Shown: positions 7,073 through 8,063 of the stretch, piece after piece | Position numbering within the stretch: the first letter of the stretch is position 1 | Layout: each line of letters starts with the position of its first letter | DNA from: JBOFFI01 sp051657245 | Lineage (GTDB): Bacteria > Pseudomonadota > Alphaproteobacteria > Holosporales > JBOFFI01 | DNA length: 8,063 nucleotides | Assembly (NCBI GenBank): GCA_051657245.1 | Contig: JBOFKI010000018.1 | Coordinates: 1 to 8,063, forward strand | Direction: 5' to 3' | Notes under the pieces: generated by a model | What the model was told of the DNA's origin: nothing | Database searches by the model: none | What the model saw: the letters and a program-made list of their open reading frames with translations, nothing else | Program-made: the position numbers and the translations under genes

Positions 7073-7885
7073 ATGGCTAAGACTCGTGCCCCAACCACAA
7101 TCATCACGGTTACACTGACGGGACAGAGTGAGTTCGACATTCCGTTTGAATACCTCGCACGTAAGTTCGTAGAGCTGACCCTCATCGGGACTGTGCGTCA
7201 GCCGCTGGTGATGAACACGGACTACCGCTTCGTGACTAAGACCAAGGTGTCCCTCACTGTGCTGCCGGGTGGTGACTTCACTCATCTGGAGCTGCGACGG
7301 GTAACCTCCGCGACTGAACGCTTGGTTGACTTCCATGATGGCTCCATCCTGCGAGCATATGACCTTAACCTCGCCCAGTACCAGACCCTGCACGTTGCAG
7401 AAGAGGCGCGTGACCTAATTGCGACCACCTTGGGCATCAACGACTCCGGTCAGCTTGACGCTCGAAACCGTCAGATTGTGAACCTTGAGGCCGGTGTGGC
7501 TGAGACCAGTGCGGCCAATGTTGCGCAAGTCCGTAGCATCAGCTCGGGCATCGTGGCTCCTGCCCTTGAGGTTGCCACTCGGTCTGCTGACACTGCGTCT
7601 AAGGCTGCTGCTGATGCGGTTGCTGTGTACAACGCGTTCACCGAGTTGGCCAAGAACCAGAAGGTGGCTGAGACTGTACCGCTGGGAGCTGGTCAGGTCG
7701 TCGTTGCGTTCAGCCGTGTGTTCGTCAACGCTGCGTCTATCTTCGTGAATGGGCCTCGTGTTGACCACGGTCACCTGACCGAAGGAATCGACTACTCGGT
7801 CACAGGCATCGGGGTAATCACCCTGTTCCGTAGCTATCCTACCGGGACTTCTATCACTGCTGAGCAGTACATCGTTCGAAACTAA
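7073..7885 (+). CDS. 17: Short T7 gp17-like tail-fibre protein, probable adaptor for a separate receptor-binding protein
   Basis: The product is 270 aa, about half of T7 gp17 (553 aa). Residues 1 to about 138 match the T7 gp17 N-terminal domain that attaches the fibre to the tail: IPFEYLARKFV (23-33), NTDYRF (48-53), ELRRVTS (73-79), RLVDF.DGSILRAYDLN (83-99), HVAEEARDL (107-115) and LDAR...IVNL (128-138). Residues about 139-196 are Ala-rich and probably helical or coiled-coil. Residues about 197-270 look like a small beta domain with IFVNGPRV, EGIDYSV and ITLFRSYPTGTSITAEQ, a pattern common in phage fibre proteins. The long shaft and receptor-binding tip of T7 gp17 are absent. The gene has its own promoter and ends with a normal TAA next to a strong ribosome binding site for another gene, so this looks like a natural short form rather than a broken gene. 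An adaptor role, as in phages with separate tailspikes, is inferred. Confidence 0.88.
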   Translation: MAKTRAPTTIITVTLTGQSEFDIPFEYLARKFVELTLIGTVRQPLVMNTDYRFVTKTKVSLTVLPGGDFTHLELRRVTSATERLVDFHDGSILRAYDLNLAQYQTLHVAEEARDLIATTLGINDSGQLDARNRQIVNLEAGVAETSAANVAQVRSISSGIVAPALEVATRSADTASKAAADAVAVYNAFTELAKNQKVAETVPLGAGQVVVAFSRVFVNAASIFVNGPRVDHGHLTEGIDYSVTGIGVITLFRSYPTGTSITAEQYIVRN

Positions 7886-7890
7886 GGAGG
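7884..7890 (+). promoter_or_regulatory. Ribosome binding site of the last gene, fused to the gene 17 stop codon
   Basis: AAGGAGG begins with the last two bases of the gene 17 TAA (7883-7885) and lies 6 nt before the ATG at 7897. The surrounding 11-mer ACTAAGGAGGT (7881-7891) is identical to the one at the gene 13/14 junction (253-263). Confidence 0.85.
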
Positions 7891-7896
7891 TACTTT

Positions 7897-8063
7897 ATGA
7901 TTACTTTTGGAAGCGTTACCGAATTGCAGGCCACTCAACTGGTTGTTGGTGACATCGTACACATCCTTGGTGAGACCGTTGAGGGCGACCGCTCTCTGAT
8001 GGTCGGCATTGTTCGTCCTGCTGGCCATGACACTGCGAATCGTAAGGTGCCAATCACCTATGG
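7897..8063 (+). CDS. N-terminus of a probable tailspike or second receptor-binding protein, cut by the window edge
   Basis: An open frame of 55 complete codons starts at ATG 7897 and continues past the window. It reads MITFGSVTELQATQLVVGDI, then VHILGETVEGDRSLMVGIVR and a further 15 residues. The frame has no stop, has codon use like its neighbours, and is preceded by a strong Shine-Dalgarno site. The pattern of a short beta strand, a (V/A)..L.A..L..GD.V..LG segment, then a Gly/Asp-containing turn and another strand resembles the N-terminal region of many podovirus tailspikes (often with a GD.GGG motif), although the GGG is absent here. It is not the T7 gene 17.5 holin, which starts with a hydrophobic segment and normally follows gene 17. 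A product that docks on the short gp17-like adaptor and carries the receptor-binding or capsule-degrading domain is an inference from position and this weak N-terminal likeness. Confidence 0.6.
   Translation, partial: MITFGSVTELQATQLVVGDIVHILGETVEGDRSLMVGIVRPAGHDTANRKVPITY

Noticed and set aside
6382..7185. Long minus-strand open frame (267 codons) over the end of gene 16 and start of gene 17
   Set aside because: It is antisense to two well-matched T7-like genes and crosses the promoter. It has no good ribosome binding site and no recognisable product. All genes here are on one strand.
7700..7885. Gene 17 as a truncated pseudogene
   Set aside because: The C-terminal beta domain is orderly, the stop is directly joined to a strong ribosome binding site, and codon use is uniform. 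A functional short adaptor is more likely.

Overview
The window is a stretch of a T7-like podovirus genome (Autographiviridae/Autotranscriptaviridae type). All genes lie on the + strand, the gaps are 11-58 nt, and gene order follows T7 genes 13-14-15-16-17. Recognition rests on protein similarity recalled from T7, for example LLYQDD.YAM in gp15, QFKSFT.K.LNS in gp16, and IPFEYLARKFV and GSILRAYDLN in gp17.

Layout: 1-257 is the 3' end of a gene 13-like internal virion/assembly protein. 270-860, 873-2930 and 2956-7014 encode the three ejection (internal core) proteins gp14, gp15 and gp16. In T7 these leave the capsid first and build a channel across the cell envelope, and the gp16 N-terminus opens peptidoglycan. 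A phage RNA polymerase promoter at 7010-7026 overlaps the gene 16 stop codon. It fires into a leader that starts with a hairpin and precedes 7073-7885, a gene 17-like tail-fibre protein of only 270 aa. At 7897 a further gene starts and runs off the window. Its N-terminus looks like the head of a tailspike.

The main departures from T7 are as follows. (1) The gp16 N-terminal lytic domain is of a different lytic-transglycosylase type (E42, TGLYQF, HFLG). (2) gp17 keeps the tail-anchoring domain but has no long shaft or tip, so it is probably an adaptor for the separate downstream receptor-binding protein. (3) gp15 lacks the basic C-terminal tail known from T7. (4) The promoter specificity positions resemble T3 rather than T7. 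(5) I find no GATC and no CCWGG site in the whole 8063 bases.

Host: not identifiable directly. The T7-like gene set, strong Shine-Dalgarno sites and avoidance of Dam and Dcm/EcoRII sequences fit a phage of Enterobacterales or a related gammaproteobacterium. No tRNA, CRISPR, insertion sequence, terminator or integration gene was seen, as expected for the late structural block of a strictly lytic phage. No wholly new system is evident. The unusual features are modular changes in envelope penetration and host recognition.
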